From contig WHVA01000404.1 of the NCBI GenBank assembly GCA_015179125.1, positions 1 to 64,000 of the forward strand: a DNA stretch of 64,000 nucleotides. Direction: 5' to 3'. The position numbers and the translations under genes were made by a program. Origin of the DNA: Gautieria morchelliformis (taxonomy: Eukaryota; Basidiomycota; Agaricomycetes; Gomphales; Gomphaceae). This document shows positions 11,111 to 21,701 of this stretch, one piece after another; the stretch's first letter is position 1; each line of letters starts with the position of its first letter. Below the pieces are notes generated by a model that was not told the DNA's origin, did no database searches, and was given only the letters and a program-made list of their open reading frames with translations.

Positions 11111-12150
11111 AGATAGGTAATGTCTCTACACATGTTTGCATGTGCCCAAGTATAGTGTGCATAGCATGTCCCCAAGTATAGTGTGCGTAGGATGTCCTCC
11201 ATGCATAGTGTGTCTCCACATGTAGTGTGTCCCCAACTACAGTGTGCATAGCGTGTCCCAGATGCATAGCATGTCCCTGGTTTGTAGCATGTCCCCAAAC
11301 GTAGCATGTCCCTAAATTATAGCATGTGTGTCCCCCATGCATAGCATGTCCACACATGTAGCATGTCCCTACATGTAGTGTGTGTAGCATCCCCCTCAAG
11401 TATAGTGTGCAAAGTGTGTCCCCCATGCATAACATGTCCCCCAAGTATAGTGTGCATAGCATGTCCGTTTGTAGTGTGTCCCCCAAGTATAGCATATGTA
11501 GAATGTCCCTTGTTTGTAGTGTTTTCCCCTGTAGTGTGTCCCTTGTTTGTACCGTGTCCCCAAAGCATAGTGTGTCCCCACATATAGTGTGCACATCCCC
11601 ATGCATAACATGCGTGTCTCCACGCATAACATGGGTGTCCCCAAGCATAGTGTGTGTGTCCCCATGGATAGCATGCTTGTCCCCACGCATAACATGCGTG
11701 TCCATGCATAGCATGTGTGTCCCTATGCATAGCCTGTCTGTCCCCAAGGATAGTGTGTCCCCACATGTGGCATGCATGTCCCATGCATAGCATACATGTC
11801 CCCAAGCATAGGGTGCGTGTCCCCATGCATAACATGCGTGTCTCCAAGCATAACATGCGTGTCCCCATGCATAGCATGCGTGTCCCCAAGCATAGCGTGT
11901 GTCCCCACGCATAACATGTGTGTCTCCATGCATAACATGAGTGTCTCCACACATAGCATGCATGTCCCCAAGCATAGCGTGCGTGTCTCCACACATAACA
12001 TGCATGTCTCCACACATAACATGCATGTCTCCACACATAACATGCATGTCTCCACACATAACATGCATGTCTCCACGCATAACATGTGTGTCCCCATGCA
12101 TAGTGTGTGTAGCATGCCCCTCAAGTATAGCATGTGTAGCATATCCCCAA
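11110..12150. repeat. About 1-kb minisatellite (CATGTCCCCAAGCATAG type)
   Basis: A degenerate array of roughly 23-24-bp units built from GCATGTGTGTCCCCAAGCATA and GTGTCTCCACACATAACAT variants; the purest stretch is 11930-12080. Units lacking stops give long open frames on both strands, none of which is taken as a gene. It has no spacer/repeat structure of a CRISPR array. Confidence 0.93.
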
Positions 12151-12175
12151 GGGCCTCAAAGTGAAGCAAGCAGAG

Positions 12176-12560
12176 GCTGTTACTACTTATTAAATTTTAG
12201 CAAACTCAGGGACATGTATCAATATCTATTTTGTGACATATACAGACATAAATAAAATAGTCAAGGAAACCATATTTAAGCAGCTGCTGTCATTAATTTT
12301 TAGCAAAGTCAGGATTATCTATTTGGCGAAAAAATGTCAAGAAAATGTCCAGTACATGTAAGCTGAAGCTGTTATTAATTTTAGCAAAGTTAGGATTATC
12401 TATTTTTCGAAAAATGTCAAAAAAATGCACTGTACATTTAACCTGGAGCTGTTGTCAATTTTCACAAAGTCAGGATAATTTATTGATATCTATTTGCGAA
12501 AAAATGTCAAAAAAGTACAGTACATTGAAGCAGAAGCTGTTATTAATGCCCAGTCAAAGC
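12176..12560. repeat. Diverged tandem repeats of about 80-90 bp
   Basis: Four to five units share AGCTGTTATTAATTTTAGCAAAG, TCAGGATTATCTATTT and CGAAAAAATGTCAAAAAA. Further relics with the same words continue to about 12840. AT-rich, no gene. Confidence 0.75.
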
Positions 12561-13419
12561 CAGAGAAGCCCAGGGACTGACAGAGAAACCCAGAGCCATA
12601 GTAAGCCAGCCACCAGTATAGGTAAGCAGCTTTACAGTCAATAAAACAATAAAACAAACCACATTTAAAAGCAGAACCTATTGTCATTAATTTTAGAGGA
12701 AACTTATTGATGTCTATTTTCAAAAAAAACCTGAAAAATATAGATATTACACTACAATTTTTTCACCACAGTCTGGGGATGTTATTTAAATCTATTTTCG
12801 AAAAAATTCAGAAAAATATAAAGCACATGTGACAATACAATATAATGAAAAAAAAGAAAGGAACCAATGAAATTACAAACACAAATAAAATAAAATACAT
12901 GGCAATGCATTAAAAAAGAGATATTACCTACCAATAGAAATCCAGCCAAGCCAATAGATAGCCAGCCAAGCCAAGCAAAAGATAGCTAGCCTGCCAAAGC
13001 AATAGACAGCCAGCCAGCTAAAGGAGGAGACACCATAGAGAGCAGACAGCAGACAGAGCATAGCAGACAGGGAACAGAGCAGACAGCAGCAAGAGGAATT
13101 GCCGGTGGGCAGATTCCTGCCATTCCATCCTTACCGTTCTGCCTTTATACCGTGCGCGCGCGTCGTGCACGGACCACGCGCGAACGGGTCACGTGACCGC
13201 TGCGCAGCGTTCGTTGCCAGCGCAGGGTTGAGCGCTGGAGCCCGCGAACCGCTCGCGGCTGCGCCGCTCGCGCTCCAGGTTCACGCCGGTCTGCCGGTCA
13301 CGTGACCGCTGCGCAGCGTTGCTCGCGGCTGCGCCGCTCGCCGCTGACATAAGTTTTACGTAATATTATTTATAAGCGGCGCCCACAACCTCCCACCGTG
13401 CTGCTTTCACCTATAGGAA

Positions 13420-14020
13420 TGCTGCCCGCTACTATTGGTTCGGCTTCCACCCCGCCACCCAAGAGCAGCTCGAGCGTTGTCTGGGGATCATCACACCTAA
13501 TCATCCGCGGGAGGATCCCTTCACTATCACAGATGTCTATAAAGCTGGGTGTTATATTTTCAATAGCAACGCCTTTAACCGTGTCATACCTTCGGCCTTG
13601 CCTGTGCTGGCGTCCAGCTTGAAGTCCCAGGGAGTGGCGGGGGACCCACAGGTCATCAAGAAAACGGTTCGCTTGCCAGCAGACAGGCCGTCGGACGTCA
13701 CGGACCTGTTGGAGAAGCTGCGAGGCCTCAAGGTTGAGGAAGAGGCATACGCTACTACGTACTTTAAAGTTCTTTCAAAGCAGCCCAGCTACATTAATGT
13801 TTTGAAGACACCCGCAGCCTATGCCTTGGCGCCAAAGAGTAATCCTCGCCAGGCACCCCCCTTCCAGCCCATTCCGGGAGGATGGACTTGTCCTTTCTGC
13901 AAAGCTTTGAATTGTGCGGGACGCACACCCAGGGAGTGCCCAATCGGAATGGAATATGTGCGGCTGGGAAGGGTCATTATCAGCGAGCAAGGGTTCTATC
14001 GGTGGCCCAACGGATCCTGA
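13420..14020 (+). pseudogene. Gypsy-1 gag, C-terminal part
   Basis: Resumes the gag frame after the Helitrons (D-AARYYWFGFHPATQEQLERC) and ends with a Cys-rich nucleic-acid-binding segment, WTCPFCKALNCAGRTPRECP (about 13880-13940), which has CX2C spacing but no His as in the classical zinc knuckle. The TGA at 14018-14020 lies inside the frame: the next codons (ILNDPRGIKFVVDQAQ) continue into the protease part without a frame change. CGA to TGA would restore it, so an ancestral single Gag-Pol frame is inferred. Confidence 0.8.
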
Positions 14021-15094
14021 ATCCTGAATGACCCACGGGGGATCAAGTTCGTGGTGGACCAAGCTCAGACATCGGGGGTGCAAGGTGCGGCTGTAGCATT
14101 CTTGCAGGTGGATCCGGTGGATGAGGAGGAGGTTTTGGGAGTCACAGGGGGGGGACTCAGTGAGGCGGAGGAGGGTGTACAGGAGGAGATGAGGGGGGCG
14201 TACCCAGCGATCGTAACTACGGACGAGGCCGCTGCAAAAACGCAGGGGTCAGCCAACTCGGACCAAGAACCGTCGCAGTACACCTACAGGTCCAAGTGCG
14301 ACGACGCTAGTGCTGTCCAAAGGGTTTTCGGGCGAGTTATGGCGGCGACGGCGGATGTGTCAACAGCGGAGCTTATGGCGTTGTCACCGGACTTCCGCAA
14401 GTATACGGTCGATTTCTGTAAAGTGAACCAAACGGCTGCTTACTCCCTTTCCCCTGAGTTGCCGTCTTCTCTCACCACCGACAGCCTTCTAGCAACGACG
14501 GCACCAGTCTACTCGTCGCCGATCATGGAGCTTAACGTCAAGGTTGCGGGTCAATTCAGCGAAGTCGGCCTTTACGATTCTGGTGCGGAGTTACTTTGTA
14601 TCAGCAAGGAAGCAGTGAAGGAGCTAAACTTGCCTTGGAATCTGGACCTGAAGCTAAACATGAGGGATGCGAATGGGGGGACCAAGACAAACACGGGCGT
14701 GGTGGAAAACTTGGAGCTCACCATCGCGGGCATCAGCATATTTGTCCACGCATGGATCATCGAAAAGGCTCCTTACCGTCTGTTGCTGGGTCGACCATTC
14801 CAGAGGGCGGCGCAGTGTGACACGGAGGATGTGGGGGAAACATTAATAATCTTTGACCCGAAGAAGCCAGGCCGCCATGTACAAGTGCCGATGAAGCCGC
14901 ACCACGCAGGCGAGCACCGCCAGGCGCATCTGGCGCTGACAACGCCTTCTCCTTCACCAGTTTCGGGTTCAGTTAGTACGGCCAAAGTTCCGTCCCTGTT
15001 CTCGGCAAACTTACAAATGGCCTCGTACTACTTGCGGACTGTGTATGACTTCACGACTCCGGCACTGGGACTCAAGTATAAGCCAGTGGCATGA
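14021..15094 (+). pseudogene. Gypsy-1 protease region
   Basis: Encodes a retropepsin-like aspartic protease, which cuts the Gag-Pol polyprotein. The active-site motif is LYDSGAELLCIS (about 14572-14607) and the closing part is YRLLLGRPFQRAAQC. It lies in the same frame as gag and stops at TGA 15092-15094. After this stop, KIRPVATTLPEQARLKRRFP continues in the same frame, so this stop also fits CGA to TGA. Confidence 0.85.
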
Positions 15095-16875
15095 AAGATT
15101 CGGCCCGTAGCGACTACACTTCCAGAACAGGCGAGGCTGAAGCGGCGGTTTCCAGAAGATCCGCTTCTCACGCTTCCGCAACTATCACTGCACCCATCTG
15201 CGCCGCTGATTTTTGGGGAGAGGTTGATGAGGGAAAGGTGGGAGGGGTTGGGCTTGCACAGGCAAGGGTTCCTGTGGGAGGAAGAGGTGAATTTGGCGTT
15301 CGAAATGTTGATGAAGAATGAGGGGGCTCTGGCTTGGGAGGATACGGAGTGGGGAAGTTTCGGGAGGACTACTTCGATCTGGTTATCATACCGACCGTCG
15401 AACACGAGCCGTGGGCATTGAAGAACATTCCTATTCCACACGGGTTGCGGGACGAAGTCATTCAGTTTATAAAGGACAAGATTTCGAGTGGGACGTACAA
15501 ACCATCTGGCTCCTCCTATAGGTTGCGCTGGTTCTGTGTGCCGAAGAAAAATGGGAAGTTCCGTATTGTTCATGATCTACAGCTGTTGAATGCCGTGACA
15601 ATAAAGGACGCGGGCCTTCCGCCGAACGTGGAGCTGTATGCGGAGCACTGCGCGGGCAGGGCTATCTACTCACTCGGCGATCTTTATGTGGGATATGACC
15701 ACGCGCCCATAGCTCCGGAATCTCAAGACCTCACCACATTCCAGACACCCCTCGGTCCTCATCGCCTCACGGCCCTCCCAATGGGATGGTCCAACTCAGT
15801 GTCTATTTTTCAAGGACACGTCACTTTTATCTTGCAAGACGAACTTGGTACGGCGCCGCTGTTCCTAGATGACGTCCCTGTTCTAGGTCCAAAAACACGC
15901 TATGAGCTGCCAGGCGGTACTTACGAAACACTTGCTGAGAATCCAAACATACAACGGTTTGTCTGGGAGCACTTCACCGATGTCAACAGGATTTTCCACC
16001 GCATGAAGCATGCAGGTGGCACCTTTTCGGCCCACAAGCTCGTCCTAGGGGTCCCAGAGGTGAACATAGTGGGCCACACTTGCAATTACAAGGGACGGGT
16101 CCCAGACCAGGCTCGAGTGTCGAAGATCGAGAACTGGCCAGTCTGTTGCGATCTGATGGAAGTACGGGGATTTTTGGGCACCTGTGGGGTCGTGCATATC
16201 TTCATTGAGAAATTTGCGGAAATTGCGCAGCCATTGGTGCAGTTGACACGAAAGGATGTTGAGTTTGTGTGGGGGGAAGAGCAGCAGGAGGTGATGGATT
16301 GTTTGAAGCGGCGTGTTGTGGCTGCACCCGCGTTGGCGCCTATCGATTATCTGAGCAAGCGTCTAGTCATCCTCGCTGTGGACTCCTCATTTATCGCGGT
16401 GGGGTGGATTGTCTATCAACTCGACGAACGGGGCCGGAGGAAGCCGTCGAGGTATGGCTCCATTGCATGGACAGAACGCGAGGCTAGATACTCGCAGTCG
16501 AAGCTGGAACTGCATGGCATTTTTTGGACCCTCAAGACTCTTCGAATTCATCTTGTGGGCCTGCCAATGTTCAGCCTGGAAGTCGACACAAAATATATCA
16601 AGGGAATGCTGAACAATCCGGACATACAACCTAATAACGCCATGAACCGATGGATCGCCAGGATTCTGCTCTTCAACTTCAACCTTGTGCACGTGCCGGG
16701 CAAGGATCATGCGGGGCCGGACGGTCTTTCTCGACGGCGCCCAGCGCCAGAGGACGAGGAGGAGCCACGGGATGATTGGGTAGATGAGGTTTTGGAATTG
16801 GGGGTTTGGGTAAATTCTTGGGTAGGGGCGCAGGCAGTGGAGAAGGCCGGGTCAACGCTACCGCACTTCCAATGA
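15095..16875 (+). pseudogene. Gypsy-1 reverse transcriptase-RNase H
   Basis: Reverse transcriptase copies element RNA; RNase H removes the RNA strand. The linker (PEDPLLTLPQLSLHPSAPL) is in the protease frame. A single-base frameshift near 15340-15370 then leads to the RT frame KFREDYFDLVIIPTVEHEPW. Fingers: LRWFCVPKKNGKFRIVHDLQ. The catalytic motif is FLDD (LFLDDVPVLG). RNase H begins VILAVDSSFIAVGW, with ELHGIFWTLK downstream and the family end VPGKDHAGPDGLSRR. The stop at 16873-16875 (TGA) is followed in frame by SVSYPTRGQALM. Confidence 0.88.
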
Positions 16876-18396
16876 AGTGTCAGTTATCCGACCAGGGGGC
16901 AAGCGTTGATGCCGGTAAGTACTTTTCTTGCAGAGGCGGCTGATGAACAGGTGCCGCCGGGATCTCTCCTGATCCCGGTGTACCCCTCCCCTTGCCTCAC
17001 GTTTACTATGCGCTCCTTGCCTGCTCCGAGACCTGATCTCACCATCCCTCGGTCGGACACAGACATTCGCGATGATCTGGAATTGCCCCGAATCAAAGAA
17101 TTTTTGACTACTGCCCTGAAGCCCGCCGGTTTGGATGACACTCAGCTCAAAAAGTTTATTAGACGTGCCACTAAATTCTTCGTGCGCAATGGCCAACTCT
17201 GGCGATGCGGATCCACTAAAATCCATCAGCTCGTCATATTTCTTCCTGCTGACCGTCTTTCTTTCCTTCTTCTGGCGCACGACCAGCTTGGCCATAAGGG
17301 CTTCTATTCGACCCGCCACACCCTCGCAGATCGCTTCTGGTGGCCGGGCATCGACCGTGATGTGGCGTGGTTTATCAAAACCTGCCACGAGTGCCAGATA
17401 CGCTCTACGCAGCACGTCCACATTCCGCCAGTTGTCGCGTCGCCCGCCCCTCTCTTTCGCAGGGTTCACATTGATACGATGCATATGCCGAAGGTCGCGG
17501 GAATGTCATATATTTTGCAGGGCTGATGTTCATTGATTTCTTATCCCGAGTTCAGGATATTGGCGAAGGAAACGGGTGTGGCAGTGGGGAAGTTTGTGTT
17601 CGAGGATCTGCTGTGTAGGTGGGGTGCGGTGGAGGAGATTGTTACGGATAATGGGGCGCTGATCATTGCGGGACTGGACTGGCTGGCGAAGAAATACCAC
17701 ATTACTCATATCCGAATCTCTCCCTATAACAAGCAGGCTAATGGGATTGTAGAGCGAAGTCACAGGAGCATCAGAGAATCCATCGTTAAGGCTTGCGATG
17801 GCGATATCACCCGCTGGCCCTCCGTTACGCCCCACGTATTTTGGGCGGATCGTGTTACGGTACGCAAAGACACGGGGCTTTCTCCCTTCTACATGGCACA
17901 CGGTATCGACCCCATCCTTCCCTTCGACCTCGCTGAAGCCACCTTCCTGGTGCCGAAGCTTGACAAACCCCTCTCCTATGTCGACTTCATTGCGACCCAT
18001 GCTCGTCAGCTCGAGAAGAGGGAGGAAGACTTGGCGGCAGTGAAAGACCGCGTCCTGAAAGCCCGCTATGCGTCCATTGCTCAGTTTGAGAAGGAGAACG
18101 CAAATCTCATTAAGGACTACAACTTCGCGCCTGGCTCACTTGTTCTAGTCCGTAACACGAGGATTGAGGCTGACCTCTCCCGAAAGACAAAGCCGCGTTA
18201 TCTGGGGCCTCTCCTTGTGGTCAGGTGCAACTGTAATGGCGCGTATATCCTCGCCGAGCTCGATGGGTCTGTTCATAAGCTGCCTTTCGCCGCTTTTCGC
18301 TTGGTCCCCTATTATCCCCGCTCACGCACCATCATTCCCATAACGACTGTCGTTGACAATGGCGATATCCCTTCAGACGCCTCCGTCTCCAGTTGA
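16876..18396 (+). pseudogene. Gypsy-1 integrase
   Basis: Inserts the cDNA into chromosomes. The zinc-binding H2C2 module is HDQLGHKGFYSTRHTLADRFWW with KTCHECQ. The DDE core has D in VHIDTMHM, D in VTDNGA and E in ANGIVERSH. The TGA at 17524-17526 lies in frame between the zinc module and most of the core and again fits CGA to TGA. The C-terminal part (FAPGSLVLVRNTRIEADL, KPRYLGPLLV) resembles the usual SH3-like end; no chromodomain follows. The stop at 18396 lies 60 bp before the 3' LTR, whose polypurine tract is GTCCCGGGGAGA. Confidence 0.87.
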
Positions 18397-18456
18397 CTTC
18401 TGCCTTCCCAGCCTTACGATTGACCGGGGACGGTCAACATTTTAGTCCCGGGGAGA

Positions 18457-18920
18457 TGTAAGGGAGTTACACTCCCTGTACGGTGATTTCTGACACAGTC
18501 TATTTTTACATTTCCTGGTTATTCTATTCTTAGGCTCGTAGTGATTAAGATCTGGACACTGCCTCTTTTGTTCCACTTGCACGTATCTTATCAGTCCACC
18601 CTAGTCCACCCTTCCACTCGGGCGTACTTATGTTCCACTGATTGCATCCTTACATACCAAGTCCACTGTTCCACTCGTGCGTACCTACTGTCCACTGATC
18701 GCATCTTTACATACCTATGTCCACCAGCTGCGCGGCTTCCACTCGTGCCACCGCACGGTTCATGTCTTTCCCTATAAAACCGAGCTGTACTTAGTTCTAG
18801 AATATCATCTTACCTTACTGCACTTCACTCGAGCTCTTAAGCCTCTAGCTAGTGCAACCCTAAAGGCCACACATCTCTACTATCCTCGATTCTGCACTCG
18901 CAGTACTTAGGATTCTTACA
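18457..18920 (+). repeat. Gypsy-1 3' LTR
   Basis: 464 bp, TGTAAGGG...ATTCTTACA, matching 2269-2732 with about 16 differences. Examples are CCGG/CTGG, CTCGCGCG/CTTGCACG, CACCGTTC/CACTGTTC and TTCGTG/TTCATG, most of them a CpG in one LTR and TpG or CpA in the other. Confidence 0.92.
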
Positions 18921-19019
18921 GCATATACCGTGCACAGGGGTGCACGAAGAGTCCCCACTCCCTGAGTCATCAAATATATCAATTCTGATATATCTGATAT
19001 ATTATTCCTAAAAGTCCCT
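18921..19019. mobile_element. Hairpin-rich inserted element, right part
   Basis: The remainder of the element at 1421-2268, displaced by Gypsy-1. It again carries perfect hairpins: CGTGCAC/GTGCACG around 18930-18947 and ATATATCA/TGATATAT around 18974-18993. Host similarity resumes at about 19020 in GCCCCCCGCCCCCC. Confidence 0.5.
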
Positions 19020-19659
19020 GCCCCCCGCCCCCCAACACCGTACAGCACAGCCCGCCTACTTCCACACCCACGCATCACTGCCACGCCTCCATGCCCTCGC
19101 TCTTACTCGCACTTCCCACCAGGACCCGCCCGCCCATCTACAACAGCCCCTCCACCGTCCTCCTCCGGCGACACTACGTACCTGTGGAACACGACGGCCT
19201 CACCATGACGTGCATCATGCAGCGTTGTCTGCAGCTGAATGTGCGGGACCAGGCGACGGTGATCCAGTCCAGAAGGATACCTTGCTTTCCCCCACCGTCC
19301 TAGTTACTGTGACGAGAACGACATGTCCTCTAAGGTCTGGATTTTTCCAGGTACTGCGAGAGACTCGAGATGCGACTGCGTCTACGCACAGATAAAGATA
19401 TCAGTACAGTTCTCCTTAACACATATGTTTTATACAAGTTGGAAAAAGTTGTAGCTGTCAGTGTGAATCATGTCAGCTCCCTTGGAACAATGGTAACAAG
19501 CTAACCCGGTTGGATCCAGAGTCAAATATATCCGATCCGATACTCGTTCCCAACTAAGACAAACAGCACACCACGCCTGACTCGGCAGTTACAACGAGCA
19601 GCATGACACACAAACGGACATAGACAACAAGCCCGTCGTCTTTGCATGGTACATGTTGT
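19020..19659. repeat. Host duplicon, copy I, second piece
   Basis: Matches the copy II sequence 49340-50378 apart from a solo LTR present only in copy II (49458-49795) and several smaller gaps. The only conserved frame is 19138-19303, listed separately. 19310-19659 holds no supported gene; 19440-19540 recurs near 50110 and 62240. Confidence 0.75.
19138..19303 (+). CDS. Short conserved ORF of unknown function (possible exon), copy I
   Basis: The frame reads YNSPSTVLLRRHYVPVEHDG and then TMTCIMQRCLQLNVRDQATV. The same frame is kept in copy II at 49798-49968 with a handful of substitutions and no indel, which suggests an exon rather than noise. There is no start codon of its own that is clearly right and no domain I recognise. 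It may belong to a multi-exon gene including the Pro/His-rich block downstream. Confidence 0.3.
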
Positions 19660-19788
19660 TGTTAGAGAATCAAGCGAGATGATAGCAGGTTCCAACTGCG
19701 TAAGGAGCTAATGTACAACACAATAACCAATAAACCGTTTTTTTTTTTTTGTAAATGACATCATGTTGATGCCGCTGGTATTCCAACA
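19660..19788. mobile_element. 129-bp solo-LTR-like insertion
   Basis: Begins TGTTAGAGAATC and ends TATTCCAACA, with a perfect 5-bp target duplication GTTGT at 19655-19659 and 19789-19793. Host copy II has the uninterrupted ACATGTTGTCCCGGC site. It contains a T12 tract and no coding sequence. TG...CA ends plus a 5-bp duplication fit a solo LTR or a very small TRIM-type element. Confidence 0.75.
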
Positions 19789-19799
19789 GTTGTCCCAGC

Positions 19800-20018
19800 T
19801 GTTAGTAATTGGGACGATGATACGGCCGAGGCAGAGCCGGCACGCACTTAGTGTTCGAGAACACTCTCAACTCCGGGATGCTGGTGCACCGGCATGGCAT
19901 CGGCACAGCATCAGCTCGAAGGATTAGTAATATAGGAACATCATATTTAGTATATAAGGACAGACAATCTTGTGTAGATCGTAGAATAATCAGTTTATTA
20001 TAACTCCTTCGTTCCACA
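19800..20018 (+). repeat. Copia 5' LTR
   Basis: 219 bp, TGTTAGTAATTGGG...CCTTCGTTCCACA, with TATATAAGG near 19951. It matches the 3' LTR after removal of its 736-bp insertion. At least seven CpGs here are TpG or CpA in the 3' LTR. Confidence 0.9.
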
Positions 20019-20030
20019 GGTTATGGGCCC
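20019..20030 (+). promoter_or_regulatory. Copia primer-binding site, matching initiator tRNA anticodon arm
   Basis: GGTTATGGGCCC directly follows the 5' LTR. It is complementary to GGGCCCATAACC, the anticodon stem-loop sequence of eukaryotic initiator tRNA-Met (CAT anticodon). Drosophila copia is known to prime from an internal half-tRNA-iMet site of this kind. The match is seen in the sequence; its use is inferred. Confidence 0.65.
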
Positions 20031-20108
20031 CGGCCATAACTAAATTACTACAAGACCTAGCTTATCCCAACTACACTCCATACTCCACCAACTCAATACC
20101 GATCGACA

Positions 20109-21309
20109 ATGTCGAGTAGCAATAACACATACAAGATCAACCCCTTGAATGGGGATAATTACGTGGCGTGGAGCTGGCGACTCGAGTGGATACTCGACAA
20201 TTTGGATCTATGGGACGTGGCTATTGGCAGGGAGACGGAACCGTGACTGGCAGATGCTGGCAACATCACTGTGACCGAGCAGCAGGAAATCGACGATTGG
20301 GGAAGGAAGGACAAAAAAGCTAGAAAAGAAATTTGCCTCAGAGTCGCCGATGAACAACTAGTTTACATCAATCAGATGATGTCTGCATTTGCTGTATGGA
20401 CTAGTTTACAAGCGATATTTGAATCTAAGGGAGCCGTGGGGATCGTAAATCTCTGAAGAGATTTCTTCCAGACGCTTGCCGAGGATGGCGCGAACATGGA
20501 GGAGCACGTACGCAAGCTCCGCGGCATTCAACAGGAACTCAATGCGTGGGGACATTACATCAGTGACACTAAGTTCTCGAGCACGTTACTGATGTCATTA
20601 CCAGATTCTTGGTCGGCGTTTATTATGGCAGTAAACGCCAGTGGAGCCGGAACGATGGCTGATATATTAATAGCTCGAGTCCTCGATGAGGATTGAGCAT
20701 GGAAAGCTGGATTGGCACGGCAGACGGCGCTTAAGGCGCAACAACGTCACAGGCCCGGGAAAGATGACTCAGGAGCAAAAAAGGGAAAGTGCCGAAATTG
20801 CGGCAAGAAGGGTCATTACGTGAAGGACTGCTGGGCGAAAGGTGGCGGCAAGGAAGGCCAAGCACCGAAATGGTTCAAATCAGGGAACAAAGAAATGGTT
20901 AAACAAGTGGAAGAAAAGGACTTTGCATTTGTATCTAAGGAGGTAGCATACAGTGCTATATCTGCATCCGACTGGCTAGCCGATTCAGCGGCAACAACAC
21001 ACATAGCTCAAAGCCAAAACGATTTCCCTAGCTATGCCAAGGAGCTGTCGGAAATTGAAGGAATTTCACCTGGAGCAGTACTACATACACAAGGCCGAGG
21101 CACTATATACATGGAATTCAAAGTCGGCACTAAGACCAACACAATCGAGCTACATGACGTCAAGCATGCACCAGATGCGCCAAACAACCTTATCAGTGTA
21201 GGGCGTCTAACTGATAAGGGCAACACGGCCACATTTACAGGCACCGGCATCGAATTCAAATCATGGGCCGGAGTTATTTTTGCACAGGGACAGAAGCGCA
21301 GGAGGCTAT
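20109..21309 (+). pseudogene. Copia gag-protease region
   Basis: Starts at ATG 20109 (MSSSNNTYKINPLNGDNYVA), the normal Copia Gag opening, and runs in one frame through UBN2-like Gag sequence, a CCHC zinc knuckle CRNCGKKGHYVKDC and the protease active site WLADSAATTHIA. TGA stops at 20244-20246, 20454-20456 and 20694-20696 interrupt the frame, each fitting CGA to TGA. The frame is cut at 21309 by Gypsy-2 (target duplication GCTAT). Confidence 0.88.
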
Positions 21310-21701
21310 TGTCAGGGTTCACGCGTTTCCTTCCACAAGTTTCTATTTCCTTCCATGAGTTTCCATCACCTTCCGTCAGTTTCCATAACCTTCCGTCACC
21401 TTCTGTCACATGTCACATTCTGTCACATGTCACTTTCCGTCACTTTCCGTAACCTTCTACAAGTTTCCATCTCCCCTATTATGTAAGCCTTGCCAGCGCT
21501 ATAAGACTGTAGCCCGTGTGGTGGCGTTTCCTCAGCTTGAGCTCTGAGGATACCCACTACACAGGCAAGTCCCCATGTATCTATCGTTGGTAGAGTTATA
21601 AACTGAGGATACCCACTACACAGTTGGTCATTGTCCTAGTATCGGCTCTTATCTCCTTGAGTATCTTTGGTTGTGGCTTCGTCATTAGTGTTGCCCTCAC
21701 A
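21310..21701 (+). repeat. Gypsy-2 5' LTR
   Basis: 392 bp, TGTCAGGGTTCACGCG...GTTGCCCTCACA. The U3-like part is rich in TTCCGTCA/TTCCATAA words. CTGAGGATACCCACTACACAG occurs twice, about 58 bp apart, inside the LTR. The gag frame is open back into the LTR without an ATG; this is treated as chance. Confidence 0.95.

Larger units (their letters stand above)
10272..13419 (-). mobile_element. Helitron B (non-autonomous), abutting Helitron A
   Basis: The 3' end at 10272 reads, on the minus strand, ...GGGTATCCACCTAG with a hairpin stem CCCGC (10283-10287) and GCGGG (10295-10299). The 5' end is set at 13419 because removing 3389-13419 restores the Gypsy-1 gag frame and an A|T target. The sequence just inside, CCTATAGGTGAAAGCAGCAC, aligns with the Helitron A start (CTATAGTATAAAGTTGCTGG), and both continue into a GGTTGTGGG block. 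The first two bases are TT rather than the usual TC. It has no Rep gene. Contents are a second 3'-type terminus (10994), a minisatellite and diverged AT-rich repeats; 10300-10990 and 12560-13380 hold no gene. Confidence 0.7.
2269..18920 (+). mobile_element. Gypsy-1: Ty3/gypsy LTR retrotransposon, split by Helitrons
   Basis: Two 464-bp LTRs (2269-2732 and 18457-18920) flank gag, protease, reverse transcriptase-RNase H and integrase in Ty3/gypsy order. The gag is interrupted at base 3388 by Helitron DNA up to 13419. Without that insertion the reading frame runs from 2970 to 18396 with four in-frame TGA stops (14018, 15092, 16873, 17524) and one frameshift near 15350. The LTRs differ at about 16 sites, nearly all transitions and mostly at CpG. 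The direct flanks (CACAT before, GCATA after) are not an exact 5-bp target duplication. No chromodomain was recognised downstream of integrase. Confidence 0.9.

Noticed and set aside
11900..12110. CRISPR-like look of evenly spaced repeats
   Set aside because: Units are contiguous and degenerate, with no unique spacers, and the window is eukaryotic.
11094..12169. Long frames (up to 335 codons) of His/Met/Gly/Asp/Thr-rich repeats on both strands
   Set aside because: They are translations of the minisatellite, open in several frames at once, with no start context or independent evidence.
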